A stretch of DNA of 64,000 nucleotides from Acidovorax sp. sif1233 (GTDB lineage Bacteria; Pseudomonadota; Gammaproteobacteria; Burkholderiales; Burkholderiaceae_C), in the NCBI RefSeq assembly GCF_019218755.1, contig NZ_JAHUWZ010000001.1, positions 744,001 through 808,000 on the forward strand. The letters are read 5' to 3'. This document shows, in pieces, positions 25,775 through 35,272 of the stretch (position 1 is the first letter of the stretch; each line of letters starts with the position of its first letter). The position numbers and the translations under genes were made by a program. Below the pieces are notes generated by a model. That model had not been told where the DNA came from and did not search any database. It was given only the letters and a program-made list of their open reading frames with translations.

Positions 25775-26881
25775 CTACACGAGCCGCGCCGCCACCAGTT
25801 CCTTCTTGAGGTAGGCGTAGAACAGCGGCGCCGCGACCAGCCCCGCGGGGCCGAAGACGGCCTCGGCCACGAACATCACGCTGAGCAGCTCCCACACCCC
25901 CATCTGCGTGCGGCGGCCCACCACCTTGGCGTTGATGACGTATTCGGCCTTGTGGATGAGGATCAGAAAGCCCAGGCAGGCGGCAGCGGCCAGCGGCGAT
26001 ACCGACAGGCCCACGATGGTGATCACCACGTTGCACACCAGGTTGCCCACGATGGGCACGAGCCCGGCCACGAAGGTGAAGGTGATGAGCACGGTCGTGT
26101 AGGGCAGCGCCAGGCCCCACAGCGGCAGCACGAACAGCAGGAACAGCGCCGTGAGCAGCGTGTTGAATGCCGCGATCCAGAACTGCGCCGCCACGATCTG
26201 GCGGAACGCCTCGCCGAACAGCGTGATGCGCAGCTTCAGCTGCTGGGCCAGCGGCCCCCGCGCCAGGGCAGGCGGGCGCACGGCGGCCAGCGCGCCGATC
26301 AGCAGGCCCACATAGGCAAACAGCAGGCCGGCCAGCCAGGCACGCCCCGCCATGGCCAGCGCGCCCGCCTTGGCGCCCAGGTAGCCGGCGATGATGCGCT
26401 GGATTTCCGCCGCGCCTTCCGGCAGGTGGGCCGCGACGTCGGCGGGCAGCTTCAGGCGCAGTTCCAGCACGGTGCGCGCCATGTAGTCCAGCAGCTCGCG
26501 GTACTGCTGGGGCGCATCGACCAGGTAGCCCCGCGAATGGGTGAGTCCCGCCGCCAGCAGGGCCAGTGGCAGCAGCATGACCAGGCCGGCGGCCACGACC
26601 TGGGCCGCCCGCACGCTGCCGGCGGAGGGCGTGGCCTGGCGCTGCGCCCGGCCCAGGCCGTGGGCGAACCAGCGCGTGAGGGCGCGGGTGAGCAGGAAGC
26701 CCAGGCACACGCACAGCAGGCCCGGGAGCAGGCCGCGCCACATCACCAGCAGCAGCACGGCCGCCACCAGCAGGTAGCTGGCCACCACGATGCCCCGGGT
26801 CAGGGTGCGCGGCGGCAGCGTGGCGGGCGTGGGTTCTGGCGGCGCAGAGGAGAGGGGGGCCGAAGGGGGACGCTGCGCCAT
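25775..26881 (-). CDS. AI-2E family permease (PerM-like)
   Basis: 368 residues with about eight hydrophobic segments. The family pattern includes the central cytoplasmic/periplasmic stretch and the conserved VAGLVPIVGNLVCNVVITIV segment, with GPAGLVAAPLFYAYLK near the C terminus. Family members export diverse small molecules; despite the name, few move autoinducer-2. It is 41 nt downstream of purM on the same strand, a pairing often seen in betaproteobacteria near hda. Confidence 0.88.
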   Translation of the reverse strand: MAQRPPSAPLSSAPPEPTPATLPPRTLTRGIVVASYLLVAAVLLLVMWRGLLPGLLCVCLGFLLTRALTRWFAHGLGRAQRQATPSAGSVRAAQVVAAGLVMLLPLALLAAGLTHSRGYLVDAPQQYRELLDYMARTVLELRLKLPADVAAHLPEGAAEIQRIIAGYLGAKAGALAMAGRAWLAGLLFAYVGLLIGALAAVRPPALARGPLAQQLKLRITLFGEAFRQIVAAQFWIAAFNTLLTALFLLFVLPLWGLALPYTTVLITFTFVAGLVPIVGNLVCNVVITIVGLSVSPLAAAACLGFLILIHKAEYVINAKVVGRRTQMGVWELLSVMFVAEAVFGPAGLVAAPLFYAYLKKELVAARLV

Positions 26882-26922
26882 GCGCGGAAGCGGGCTGGGG
26901 TGGTGGGGCGAAAGTCGATCGG

Positions 26923-27966
26923 TCAGGCCACGACCACGGCGGCGCCATCGCCGCGCGGCGCGATCGCACCGATGGTGTACACCTTCTCGCCCGCGGCGGC
27001 CAGCGTGGCGGCCGTGGCGGCGGCGTTGGCGGCGTCCACCACCACCACCATGCCGATGCCGTTGTTGAAGGTGCGGTTCATCTCGATGTCGTCGATGCCG
27101 GCGGTCTTCTGCAGCCAGGCGAACAGCTCGGTCTGGGGCCAGCTGCCCTTGGTGAGATGGGCGGCCGTGCCGTCGGGCAGCACGCGCGGGATGTTCTCCA
27201 GCAGCCCGCCGCCGGTGATGTGGGCCAGGGCCTTGATGGGGTGGGCGGCCAGCGCGGCCAGCACGTTCTTCACGTACAGGCGCGTGGGTTCCATGATGGC
27301 CTGCTTGAAGGGCTTGCCGTCCAGCGTGGCGGGGGCGGTGGCCCCTGCGCGGTCGATGCACTTGCGCACCAGCGAGAAGCCGTTGGAATGCACGCCCGCC
27401 GAGGCCAGGCCCAGCACCACGTCGCCGGGGGCCACGTCCCTGCCGGTCAGGATCTTCGACTTTTCGACCGCACCGACCGCGAAACCGGCCAGGTCGTATT
27501 CGCCGGCGGGGTACATGCCCGGCATTTCGGCCGTTTCCCCGCCGATCAGGGCGCAGCCCGACAGCTCGCAGCCCCGGGCGATGCCGCCGACCACGGCCGC
27601 GGCCGTGTCCACGTCGAGCTTGCCGCAGGCGAAGTAGTCGAGGAAGAACAGGGGCTCGGCGCCCTGCACCAGCACGTCGTTCACGCTCATGGCCACTAGA
27701 TCGATGCCCACGGTGTCGTGCATGTTCCACTCGAACGCCAGCTTGAGCTTGGTGCCCACGCCGTCCGTGCCGGAGACCAGCACGGGCTCCTTGTAGCGCT
27801 TGGGCACCTCGAACAGGGCGCCAAAGCCGCCGATGCCCGCCAGCACGCCTTCGCGCATGGTCTTCTTGGCCAGCGGCTTGATGCGCTCGACCAGGGCGTC
27901 GCCCGCGTCGATGTCAACGCCGGCGTCTTTGTACGAAATGGGGGTGGAGGGGGCAGAAGAGCTCAT
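26923..27966 (-). CDS. purM: Phosphoribosylformylglycinamidine cyclo-ligase
   Basis: AIR synthetase, fifth step of purine synthesis: FGAM plus ATP gives AIR. 347 residues, standard length. [20 protein letters not shown], then [40 protein letters not shown] and [16 protein letters not shown] are all characteristic. Divergent from hda via the MFS gene; upstream gap of 77 bp to the MFS stop. Confidence 0.97.
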   Translation of the reverse strand: MSSSAPSTPISYKDAGVDIDAGDALVERIKPLAKKTMREGVLAGIGGFGALFEVPKRYKEPVLVSGTDGVGTKLKLAFEWNMHDTVGIDLVAMSVNDVLVQGAEPLFFLDYFACGKLDVDTAAAVVGGIARGCELSGCALIGGETAEMPGMYPAGEYDLAGFAVGAVEKSKILTGRDVAPGDVVLGLASAGVHSNGFSLVRKCIDRAGATAPATLDGKPFKQAIMEPTRLYVKNVLAALAAHPIKALAHITGGGLLENIPRVLPDGTAAHLTKGSWPQTELFAWLQKTAGIDDIEMNRTFNNGIGMVVVVDAANAAATAATLAAAGEKVYTIGAIAPRGDGAAVVVA

Positions 27967-28043
27967 GGGTGGTGTGGTGCAGATAGGCCCGCGCGGCGGG
28001 CTGGAATCCGGGGATTTTAAGGGGCATGCCCCGCCGTGCCTCC

Positions 28044-29246
28044 TCAGCCCTGTGCCGGCGGGGGCTTTGGGGTGGCGCGGCGGGCCGCCGCGGCCTGCAG
28101 CAAGACGCCCGCCAGCGCCAGGGCGGCAAAGCACATTCCGGCGCCGAAGGTGGCGCTGGCGCCCCATTGGTCCCACAGCAGGCCGGCCAGCGCGCTGGCC
28201 ACCAGCAGGGCCACGCCGCTGACCAGGTTGAACATGCCGAAGGCCGTGCCGCGCAGGTCGGCGGGGGCGGTATCGGCCACCATCGTGGCCAGCAGGCCCT
28301 GCGTCATGGCCATGTGCAGCCCCCACAGGGCGATGCCCTGCCCGGTGAAGGCCAGCAGCGCATCGGCGGCGATCAGCACCACCAGCCCCCCGGCGAGCAG
28401 CGTGGTGTGCCGGGCCGTGTCGGAGAGCTTGCCGAGCGGGTACGCGCCCAGCGCGAAGACCACGTTCATCAGCACCAGCACCAGGGGCGTCAAGGCGAGG
28501 GGCAGGCCGCCTTGCTGCATGCGCAGCACCAGGAAGGCTTCGCTGAAGCGGGCCAGGGTGAACACCGCGCCCAGGGCCACCACCCCCCAGTAGGCGGGGC
28601 CCAGCCGCCGCAGGCTCTCGCGGCGGATGGGGTTGGCGCGGGCGGCGCCGGCGGGGCGCTCCGGCTCGCGCACGCCCACGACGAGCAGCACCACGCACAG
28701 CGCGGCCGGGAGCACCGCCACCCAGAAGACCGCACGGAAATCGTTGGCCCAGAGCAGCATCAGCCCCATGGCGAGCAGCGGGCCCAGAAAGGCGCCCACG
28801 GTGTCGAGCGACTGCCGCAGTCCGAAGGCCGCGCCGCGCATGCCGGGCGGGGCCAGGTCGGCCACCAGCGCATCGCGGGGCGCGCCCCGGATGCCCTTGC
28901 CCACGCGGTCCAGCAGCCGCGCCGCCACCACCAGGCCGACGGTGGTGGCCAGCGCGAACAGCGGCTTGGACAGGGCGCCGAGCCCGTAGCCCAGGATGGC
29001 CAGCGGCTTGCGCCGGCCCCACCAGTCGCTCAGGACGCCCGAGAACACCTTCAGGATGAGGGCCGTGGCCTCGGCCGCGCCCTCGATGAGGCCCACGGTG
29101 AGCATGCTGACCCCCAGCGCCGCGACCATGAAGACGGGCAGCAGGCTGTGGATCATTTCGGACGAAATGTCCATGAGCAGGCTCACCAGGCCCAGGGCCC
29201 AGATGCTGGCCGGCAGGCGCTTGGAGGGGGAGGGTGGAAGGGCCAT
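28044..29246 (-). CDS. MFS transporter
   Basis: 400 residues, 12 predicted membrane helices. The loop 2-3 signature appears as [22 protein letters not shown], broken here as [10 protein letters not shown]; a second [19 protein letters not shown] stretch marks the loop 4-5 region seen in a bacterial MFS subgroup often annotated as a possible drug or fosmidomycin-type exporter. No substrate can be assigned. Same strand as purM, so it may be co-transcribed with it. Start at the ATG ending at 29246. Confidence 0.88.
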   Translation of the reverse strand: MALPPSPSKRLPASIWALGLVSLLMDISSEMIHSLLPVFMVAALGVSMLTVGLIEGAAEATALILKVFSGVLSDWWGRRKPLAILGYGLGALSKPLFALATTVGLVVAARLLDRVGKGIRGAPRDALVADLAPPGMRGAAFGLRQSLDTVGAFLGPLLAMGLMLLWANDFRAVFWVAVLPAALCVVLLVVGVREPERPAGAARANPIRRESLRRLGPAYWGVVALGAVFTLARFSEAFLVLRMQQGGLPLALTPLVLVLMNVVFALGAYPLGKLSDTARHTTLLAGGLVVLIAADALLAFTGQGIALWGLHMAMTQGLLATMVADTAPADLRGTAFGMFNLVSGVALLVASALAGLLWDQWGASATFGAGMCFAALALAGVLLQAAAARRATPKPPPAQG

Positions 29247-29515
29247 GGGTGCTGACGAGGCAGAGCGTGGGGAAGCCGGCGGCCGAAGGGGGCCGGCGGG
29301 AGACTAAAATCGGCTCCATTGTCGTTGTCGGGCCTCTTCGCAAGGAGTTCCTGCCCTGGCAACGGGCCGTCGGCCACCACTTTCGCCGCACCCGCCGCAG
29401 TCACCTACGGCCGGGCGCTTCCAACTTCATCCGTGATGCTGCTGCTGATCCCTTCCTTGTCTGCCGCTCCCGCACTGAATGCCACGGGCCTGGCCATGCT
29501 GCCCGGGTGCCGCGC

Positions 29516-30214
29516 ATGAAGCAGCTGGCGCTGGACATCGGCCTGGCCACCGGCCCCACCCTGGCCCGTTTTTTCGCGGGCCCCAACGAGGCGGCCCTGC
29601 AGCACCTGCGCCTGGCGGTGGGCGAGGGCAGCAGCCAGGCCACCCGCTCGCCGGTGCCCACCTACCTCTGGGGCGAGCCTGGCAGCGGCAAGACGCACCT
29701 GCTCACGGCCGTGCGCCACGCCCTGCGCGAGCAGGGTGCCAGCGTGGGCTGGCTCGACCCGTCGGTGGCCGAGCCGCCGGATTTCGATGAGCGCTGGGCC
29801 GCCATCGTCATGGACGACGTGCACCTGTACAGCACCGCCCAGCAGGCCACGGCCTTCAACTGGTTCGTGAATGCCATCAGCCCGGCCAGCGGCAGCCAGC
29901 GCTGGGTGCTGGCCGCGGGCGACCTGCCGCCGGCCGACCTGCCCCTGCGCGACGACCTGCGCAGCCGCCTGGGCTGGGGCCATGTGTTCCAGCTGCAGCT
30001 GCTGGGCGAAGCCGAGCGCCGCTCCGTGCTGCGCCAGGAAGCCGACGCGCGCGGCGTGTTCCTGGGTGACGAGGTGATGGACTACATGCTCAACCGCTTC
30101 TCGCGCGACCTGGGCAGCCTCATGCAGCTCTTGGACCAGCTCGACGCGTTTGCCTTGCGCACCCAGCGCGCCATCACGATTCCCTTGCTCAAGACGATGC
30201 TGGAATCGGAATGA
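29516..30214 (+). CDS. hda: DnaA regulatory inactivator Hda
   Basis: AAA+ protein that, with the sliding clamp, promotes ATP hydrolysis by DnaA and prevents re-initiation. 232 residues. N-terminal clamp-binding peptide KQLALDIGL (2-10); Walker A GEPGSGKT (53-60); Walker B AIVMDDVH (96-103). The C-terminal DNA-binding domain of DnaA is absent, as expected. Start ATG 29516 gives the clamp motif at the right place; the frame stays open upstream without similarity. Leads a plus-strand set: hda, HAD phosphatase, pcnB, folK. Confidence 0.94.
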   Translation: MKQLALDIGLATGPTLARFFAGPNEAALQHLRLAVGEGSSQATRSPVPTYLWGEPGSGKTHLLTAVRHALREQGASVGWLDPSVAEPPDFDERWAAIVMDDVHLYSTAQQATAFNWFVNAISPASGSQRWVLAAGDLPPADLPLRDDLRSRLGWGHVFQLQLLGEAERRSVLRQEADARGVFLGDEVMDYMLNRFSRDLGSLMQLLDQLDAFALRTQRAITIPLLKTMLESE

Positions 30215-30251
30215 CGCCGACCCATGCGCCCCTTTTTGTCTGTGAAACTGA

Positions 30252-30962
30252 ATGACTTCTGAACCCCGCCGCCTGCGGCTTGCGCTGTTTGACCTGGACC
30301 ACACGCTGCTGCCGCTCGACTCCGACTACGAGTGGGGCGAGTTCACCATCCGCATCGGCTGGAACGACCCCGTGGAGTTCGCGCGCCGCAACGACGAGTT
30401 CTACGCCCACTACCAGGCGGGCACGCTCGACGTGCACGACTACGTGCGCTTCGCGACCGAGGCCGTGCGCCTGCGCGGGCCGGAGGCGGCAATGGCCGCA
30501 CACCAGCAGTTCATGCACGATGTGATCACCCCCGCCATCAAACCCCAGGCGCTCGATCTCATCCGCCAGCACCAGGCTGCCGGCGACGAGGTGCTGATCG
30601 TCACCGCCACCAATGAGTTCGTGACCACCCCCATCGCCCAGGCGCTGGGGGTGCAGCAGCTGCTGGCCGTGCAGCTGGCGCGCGACGCCAGCGGCTGGTA
30701 CACCGGCGAGATCGACGGCATTCCCACCATGCGCGAAGGCAAGGTGCGGCGCATGGAACAATGGCTGGCCGAGCGGCAACTCGGCTGGGGCGATGTCGAC
30801 AGCACGTTCTACAGCGATTCCATGAACGACGTGCCCCTGCTGGAGAAGGTGAACCACCCGGTGGCCACCAATCCCGACCCGCGCCTGCGGGCCCTGGCCC
30901 AGGAGCGCGGCTGGCGCATACTGGATCTGTTCACGGCCCCAGCCGGCCAGGATGCCGCCTGA
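30252..30962 (+). CDS. HAD-IB family phosphatase (SerB-like)
   Basis: 236 residues. Catalytic DLDHTLL with nucleophile Asp14 and acid Asp16; motif II TAT in LIVTATNEF; motif III/IV YSDSMNDVPLL. Cap insertion residues 25-85. The HAD-IB subgroup acts on phosphoserine-like or histidinol-phosphate-like substrates. Located 37 nt after hda and 42 nt before pcnB, an order conserved in related genomes. Confidence 0.92.
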   Translation: MTSEPRRLRLALFDLDHTLLPLDSDYEWGEFTIRIGWNDPVEFARRNDEFYAHYQAGTLDVHDYVRFATEAVRLRGPEAAMAAHQQFMHDVITPAIKPQALDLIRQHQAAGDEVLIVTATNEFVTTPIAQALGVQQLLAVQLARDASGWYTGEIDGIPTMREGKVRRMEQWLAERQLGWGDVDSTFYSDSMNDVPLLEKVNHPVATNPDPRLRALAQERGWRILDLFTAPAGQDAA

Positions 30963-31004
30963 CACCTGCGCCCCGCGCCAGACCCCCCTGATTACTCCCT
31001 ACCC

Positions 31005-32612
31005 ATGATCAAGAAGTTCATCGACAAACTGCTGGGCAAATCGACGCCCGGCACCTCGGGCGGCAAGCCGCATTTCGGCAAGCGCGAAGAGGTGCCCGCC
31101 TCGGTGCACGGCATCAACCCCGAGCTGGTGGACCGCCGGGCCGCCGAGGTGGTGGCCACGCTCAAGCAGGCGGGCTTCGAGGCCTACATCGTGGGCGGCG
31201 CCGTGCGCGACCTGCTGCTGGGCCTGCGCCCCAAGGACTTCGACGTGGCCACCAACGCCACGCCCGAGCAGGTCAAGGGGCTGTTTCGCCGCGCCTTCAT
31301 CATCGGCAAGCGCTTTCGCATCGTGCACGTGGTGCACGGACGGGGCCGCGAGCACGAGGTGATCGAGGTGTCGACCTTCCGCGCCTACCTCGACAACGCC
31401 GCCGCAGGCCAGGTGGCGGGCAACGAAAAGACCAGCAAGGCCCAGCTGTCGGGCATGCAGCATGCCGTGGACGCCAGCGGCCGCGTGCTGCGCGACAACG
31501 TCTGGGGCCCGCAGGACGAAGACGCCACGCGCCGCGACTTCACCGTGAACGCCATGTACTACGACCCGGTGAGCCAGATCGTGGTGGACTACCACAAGGG
31601 CCTGCAGGACGCCAAGAAGAAGACGCTGCGCATGATCGGCGATCCGGCCACGCGCTACCGCGAAGACCCGGTGCGCATCATCCGCGCCGTGCGCTTCGCG
31701 GCCAAGCTCAGCCCCCTGGGGTTCAGCATCGACGCCAAGTCGGCCGCGCCGCTGGTGCAGTCGCAGGCCCTGCTGGCCGAGGTGCCGCAAAGCCGCATGT
31801 TCGACGAAATGCTCAAGCTGCTGCAGACGGGGCACGCCATTGCCACCATCGAACAGCTGCGCAAGCTGGGCATGGCCAAGGGCATCTACCCGCTGCTGGA
31901 CGTGGCCGTGGAGCGCGCCGACACGCCGTTTGTGAAGGCTGCCCTGGTGGACACCGACCGCCGCGTGAACGAAGGCAAGCCCGTGGCCCCGAGCTTCCTG
32001 CTGGCCTGCGTGCTGTGGGAAGACGTGCGCAATGGCTGGCAGGAGCGCCTGAACCAGCGCCAGCATCCGCTGCCCGCGCTGCAGGAGGCCATCGACGAGG
32101 TGTTCGACAAGCGCATCGGCGACGTGTCGGGCCGCGGCAAGCTGGCGGCCGACATGCGCGAGATCTGGGTCATGCAGCCGCGCTTTGAAAAGCGCGTGGG
32201 CAACACCCCGTTCGGCATGGTGATGCAGCCGCGCTTTCGCGCCGGGTTCGACTTCATGCGCCTGCGCGCCGATGTGGGCGAGGTGGAGGAGGCGCTGGCC
32301 GAATGGTGGCAGGACTTCCAGGCGGCCGACGACGAACGCCGTGACGACCTGATGGACCAGGCCAAGGAAGAGCAGAAAGCCCGCCAGAAAGCCCAGCCGG
32401 TGGTCAAGCGTGTGCCGCGCCAAGCCCCTGCCGCCGGGCCAAGGGCTGCGGGTGGGGCGGACGCGGAGGGGGATGGGGATGCCGCCCAGGGCGCGGCCGA
32501 CTTTCCTTCCGAGGGCGGCGCTCCCAAGAAGCGCCGCCGCCGCCGCCGCAAGCCCGGCGGGGGCGACGGTGGGGCGGGCCCCGGCGGGTCCGGTTTCGCG
32601 GTGGATGCCTGA
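31005..32612 (+). CDS. pcnB: Poly(A) polymerase I
   Basis: Adds poly(A) tails to RNA 3' ends, promoting decay. 535 residues. Nucleotidyltransferase head: AYIVGGAVRDLLLGLRPKDF split as VGGAVRDLLLG and the metal-binding KDFDVATNA; DEDATRRDFTVNAMYYD carries the third acidic residue; RYREDPVRIIRAVRFAAKL is the class-II PAP/CCA motif. Length is longer than many homologues owing to a C-terminal tail of about 90 residues rich in Ala, Gly, Asp and a PKKRRRRRRKPGGG basic block that likely binds RNA. Confidence 0.95.
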   Translation: MIKKFIDKLLGKSTPGTSGGKPHFGKREEVPASVHGINPELVDRRAAEVVATLKQAGFEAYIVGGAVRDLLLGLRPKDFDVATNATPEQVKGLFRRAFIIGKRFRIVHVVHGRGREHEVIEVSTFRAYLDNAAAGQVAGNEKTSKAQLSGMQHAVDASGRVLRDNVWGPQDEDATRRDFTVNAMYYDPVSQIVVDYHKGLQDAKKKTLRMIGDPATRYREDPVRIIRAVRFAAKLSPLGFSIDAKSAAPLVQSQALLAEVPQSRMFDEMLKLLQTGHAIATIEQLRKLGMAKGIYPLLDVAVERADTPFVKAALVDTDRRVNEGKPVAPSFLLACVLWEDVRNGWQERLNQRQHPLPALQEAIDEVFDKRIGDVSGRGKLAADMREIWVMQPRFEKRVGNTPFGMVMQPRFRAGFDFMRLRADVGEVEEALAEWWQDFQAADDERRDDLMDQAKEEQKARQKAQPVVKRVPRQAPAAGPRAAGGADAEGDGDAAQGAADFPSEGGAPKKRRRRRRKPGGGDGGAGPGGSGFAVDA

Positions 32613-32687
32613 CCCGCTGCGGTCCGATGCCGTGCGCCCCGGCACCGCGCAGGCCCTGGTGCCCATGAAGGGCCACCGGAAGAACCG

Positions 32688-33218
32688 ATGACACCGATCC
32701 AGCCCACGGCCGCTCGCCCGCCACCCCTGGCAAGCACCGGCAGCACGGCCTACATCGGCCTGGGCGCGAACCTGGGCGACGCCCCTGCCGCGCTGCGCTC
32801 CGCCGTGCAGGCCATTGCCGCCTTGCCGGCCACCCGGGTCCTGCGGTGGTCGGCGCTGTACCGCAGCGCACCCGTGGATGCCGCCGGCCCGGACTATCAC
32901 AACGCCGTTGTGGCCGTGCAGACCGCGCTGACACCCCACGGCTTGCTGGCCGCGCTTCAGGCCATCGAGGCCGCGGCCGGCCGCGAGCGCCCCTACCGCA
33001 ACGCACCCCGCACGCTGGACCTGGACATCCTGCTCTTTGGCGGGCAGGTGCTCGACACCCCCGCACTCACCGTGCCCCACCCGCGCCTGCGTGAGCGGGC
33101 CTTCGTGCTGCTGCCCCTGGCCGAGATCGCGCCAGAGCACGTCCACCCCGCATGGCTGGCGGCGGTGCAGGACCAGCACATCGAGCGGCTGCCGGCCGCA
33201 TGGTGCGAGGCCGTGTAG
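32688..33218 (+). CDS. folK: 2-amino-4-hydroxy-6-hydroxymethyldihydropteridine diphosphokinase
   Basis: HPPK, pyrophosphorylates the pterin precursor in folate synthesis. 176 residues. [33 protein letters not shown], the ATP-binding [19 protein letters not shown] (separate motifs [11 protein letters not shown]) and [17 protein letters not shown] are diagnostic. Follows pcnB by 75 nt, a common pairing in proteobacteria. The extra 20 N-terminal residues are Pro/Ala-rich and may start later. Confidence 0.95.
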   Translation: MTPIQPTAARPPPLASTGSTAYIGLGANLGDAPAALRSAVQAIAALPATRVLRWSALYRSAPVDAAGPDYHNAVVAVQTALTPHGLLAALQAIEAAAGRERPYRNAPRTLDLDILLFGGQVLDTPALTVPHPRLRERAFVLLPLAEIAPEHVHPAWLAAVQDQHIERLPAAWCEAV

Positions 33219-33228
33219 CCTTTCCGCT

Positions 33229-33246
33229 CCGCTTTCCGCAAAGCGG
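33229..33246. terminator. Hairpin between convergent folK and cysteine hydrolase genes
   Basis: CCGCTTT, loop CCGC, AAAGCGG: a perfect 7-bp stem 10 nt after the folK stop. No T-run follows, so it is a weak or factor-assisted terminator candidate. Confidence 0.4.
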
Positions 33247-33329
33247 TAGCTGGCGTGGCACGGGCCCCGCGCCGCCACGCCCCGGATGTGAAGCGCACGC
33301 GTGGGCAGGCGCAGGGGCGCCTCAGGGGC

Positions 33330-33968
33330 TCACCCTTGCCTGGCGCGCTGGTTCGAGGCAAACACGTTGTCCTTGGGCAAGGCCTGGCCTGCCTGCACGG
33401 CCGCCACCCAGTCGCGGGTCGAAGCGGCGGCGGCAAAGTTGCTGTGGAACACCACGCTGAACACACGGTGGATTTCCTCGGCGCTGGCGCTGCCTGCCGC
33501 ATTGGCATACGGCAGGGCGCCGCTCGCGTCGCTCAGGAACTCCACGGCCAGCCCCCGGTGCGCGGCCTCGTAGATGGTGCTGGCATCGCAGTTGTGCGTC
33601 ATGTAGCCCACCACGGTCAGGGTGTCGATGCCACGCCCGGCCAGCCACTCGGCCAGGCCGGTGTTCGTGAAGGCGCTCGCCATGCCTTTTTCGATGTGGT
33701 GGTCGGCAGGGCGGCGCGCCACTTCGGGGTGCAGCTGCCAGCGCTCGGTGGCCTTGTCGAACACGGGCGCACCGGACGGGGCGGTGTGCTGTACCACGAC
33801 CACCGGCACACCGGCCGCGTGGGCGGCATCCATCGCGCGGGCGATGTTGGGCAGCGTGTCGGCCACGGGCGGGTATTCGATGGGCAGGTTGCCGCCCGCG
33901 AAATACTCGTTCTGCACGTCGATGACGATCAGGGCGCGGCGCGTAGCGGTGGTGGAAGAGGAGGTCAT
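33330..33968 (-). CDS. Isochorismatase-family cysteine hydrolase
   Basis: 212 residues. Catalytic Asp17 (ALIVIDVQNEYF), Lys94 (HHIEKGMASAF) and Cys127 (GYMTHNCDAST) match the Asp-Lys-Cys triad of the family; the GYMTHNCDAST segment also gives the cis-peptide region. Members act on nicotinamide, biuret, N-carbamoyl compounds or isochorismate. Start at ATG 33968 with AGGA 8 nt upstream; an in-frame GTG at 33974 is too near that site. Divergent from a GlxA-type regulator, a frequent pairing in which the regulator controls the hydrolase. Confidence 0.92.
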   Translation of the reverse strand: MTSSSTTATRRALIVIDVQNEYFAGGNLPIEYPPVADTLPNIARAMDAAHAAGVPVVVVQHTAPSGAPVFDKATERWQLHPEVARRPADHHIEKGMASAFTNTGLAEWLAGRGIDTLTVVGYMTHNCDASTIYEAAHRGLAVEFLSDASGALPYANAAGSASAEEIHRVFSVVFHSNFAAAASTRDWVAAVQAGQALPKDNVFASNQRARQG

Positions 33969-34090
33969 GGTCACAGTCCTTTGATGGGGTGAAAGAAGTA
34001 GGTTGCGGGGAAGGAATGGAGTGATTGTTCGCGTGGCCGCCCGTCCTTGAAAGTGGCTTGATTGACACTCATCGATAGAATCAGGCCATC

Positions 34091-35092
34091 GTGCCCCATC
34101 CTGCCCAATCCTCCATCCGCCTGGTTTCCTCCTCTGCCCCGGACACCGTGGCGGTGGTGGCCTTCGACGGCATCAGCCCCTTCCACCTCTCGGTGCCCTG
34201 CCTCGTGTTTGGCGAGGACCGCACGGCCGAGGGCATCAACCGCTACAAATTGGTGGTGTGTGGCATGGCGCCGGGCCCGCTGCGCACCTCCGCCGGGTTC
34301 GGCATCGAGGTGGGCCATGGCCTCAAGGTGCTGCGGCGTGCACAGACCATCGTCGTGCCTTCCTGGCGCGACGATCTGGCGCCCGTGCCCCCGGCATTGC
34401 TGGCCGCGCTGCGGGCCGCGCACCGCCGGGGTGCGCGCATCGTGGGCCTGTGCCTGGGCGCTTTTGTGCTGGCCGAGGCGGGGCTGCTGGATGGCCGCGC
34501 AGCGACCACGCACTGGGCGCTGGCGCAGGAGTTCGCGCGACGCTACCCGCAAGTCGTGCTGCGCCCCGAGGTGCTGTACGTGGAGGATGGCACGGTGCTC
34601 ACCTCGGCCGGTACGGCTGCGGGCATCGACTGCTGCCTGCACCTGCTGCGCCAGCAGCACGGCGCCGAAGCCGCCAACCGTGCCGCGCGCCGCATGGTGG
34701 TGGCGCCCCACCGCCAGGGCGGCCAGGCGCAGTACATCCAGCAGCCCGTGGCGCCGTCGGTGCGGGGCGACCGGCTGGCGCCGCTGCTGCAGTGGCTGGG
34801 CGAGCACCTGCACGAAACCCACACCCTGGAGGCCCTGGCCGAGCGCGCGGTGATGAGCCCGCGCACCTTCACGCGGCGCTTTCGCCAGGTCACCGGCACG
34901 ACGGTGGGCCAGTGGCTGCAGAACCAGCGCGTCGCGCTGGCGCAGCGCCTGCTGGAGGGCGGGGACCAGTCCATCGAAGCCGTGGCCATCGAGGCGGGCT
35001 TCGGCTCGGCCGTCTCGCTGCGGCAGCACTTCTCCGCCGGGGTAGGCATTGCGCCCTCGGCCTACCGGCGGCAGTTTCGCCGCAGTGCATAG
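34091..35092 (+). CDS. GlxA/FtrA-type AraC-family regulator
   Basis: 333 residues. DJ-1/PfpI-like N-terminal domain (VAVVAFDGISPFHLSVP, then GARIVGLCLGAFVLAEAGLLDG with the elbow Cys). Two C-terminal HTH motifs: TLEALAERAVMSPRTFTRRF and SIEAVAIEAGFGSAVSLRQHF. Starts with GTG at 34091. The 122-bp region to the divergent cysteine hydrolase is AT-richer than average and contains TTGATTGACACTCATCGA near 34060, a plausible operator/promoter area. Likely controls the hydrolase. Confidence 0.91.
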   Translation: MPHPAQSSIRLVSSSAPDTVAVVAFDGISPFHLSVPCLVFGEDRTAEGINRYKLVVCGMAPGPLRTSAGFGIEVGHGLKVLRRAQTIVVPSWRDDLAPVPPALLAALRAAHRRGARIVGLCLGAFVLAEAGLLDGRAATTHWALAQEFARRYPQVVLRPEVLYVEDGTVLTSAGTAAGIDCCLHLLRQQHGAEAANRAARRMVVAPHRQGGQAQYIQQPVAPSVRGDRLAPLLQWLGEHLHETHTLEALAERAVMSPRTFTRRFRQVTGTTVGQWLQNQRVALAQRLLEGGDQSIEAVAIEAGFGSAVSLRQHFSAGVGIAPSAYRRQFRRSA

Positions 35093-35093
35093 A

Positions 35094-35152
35094 TTTGCTA
35101 TTTATTTAATAGCTTCTTGCGCTTGATGGATAAGCGATAGAGGCTGTTTTCA
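35094..35152 (+). repeat. Dispersed intergenic repeat, copy 5
   Basis: TTTGCTATTTATTTAATAGC, TTCTTGCGCTTGATGGATAA, GCGATAGAGGCTGTTTT. This is the AATAGCTTC sub-variant of the family. It begins right after the regulator stop codon (35092). Confidence 0.75.
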
Positions 35153-35272
35153 TTCGAATCCAATGGTCACAGGGCGCGAATCCCGCACCCTGTGGCATTG
35201 GCGGCGCCGCGCAAGCGAGTAGCACCCGTGGATCCGGCCTCGCCCGTCCACCGGGCGCAGCCGCTCAGGAGG

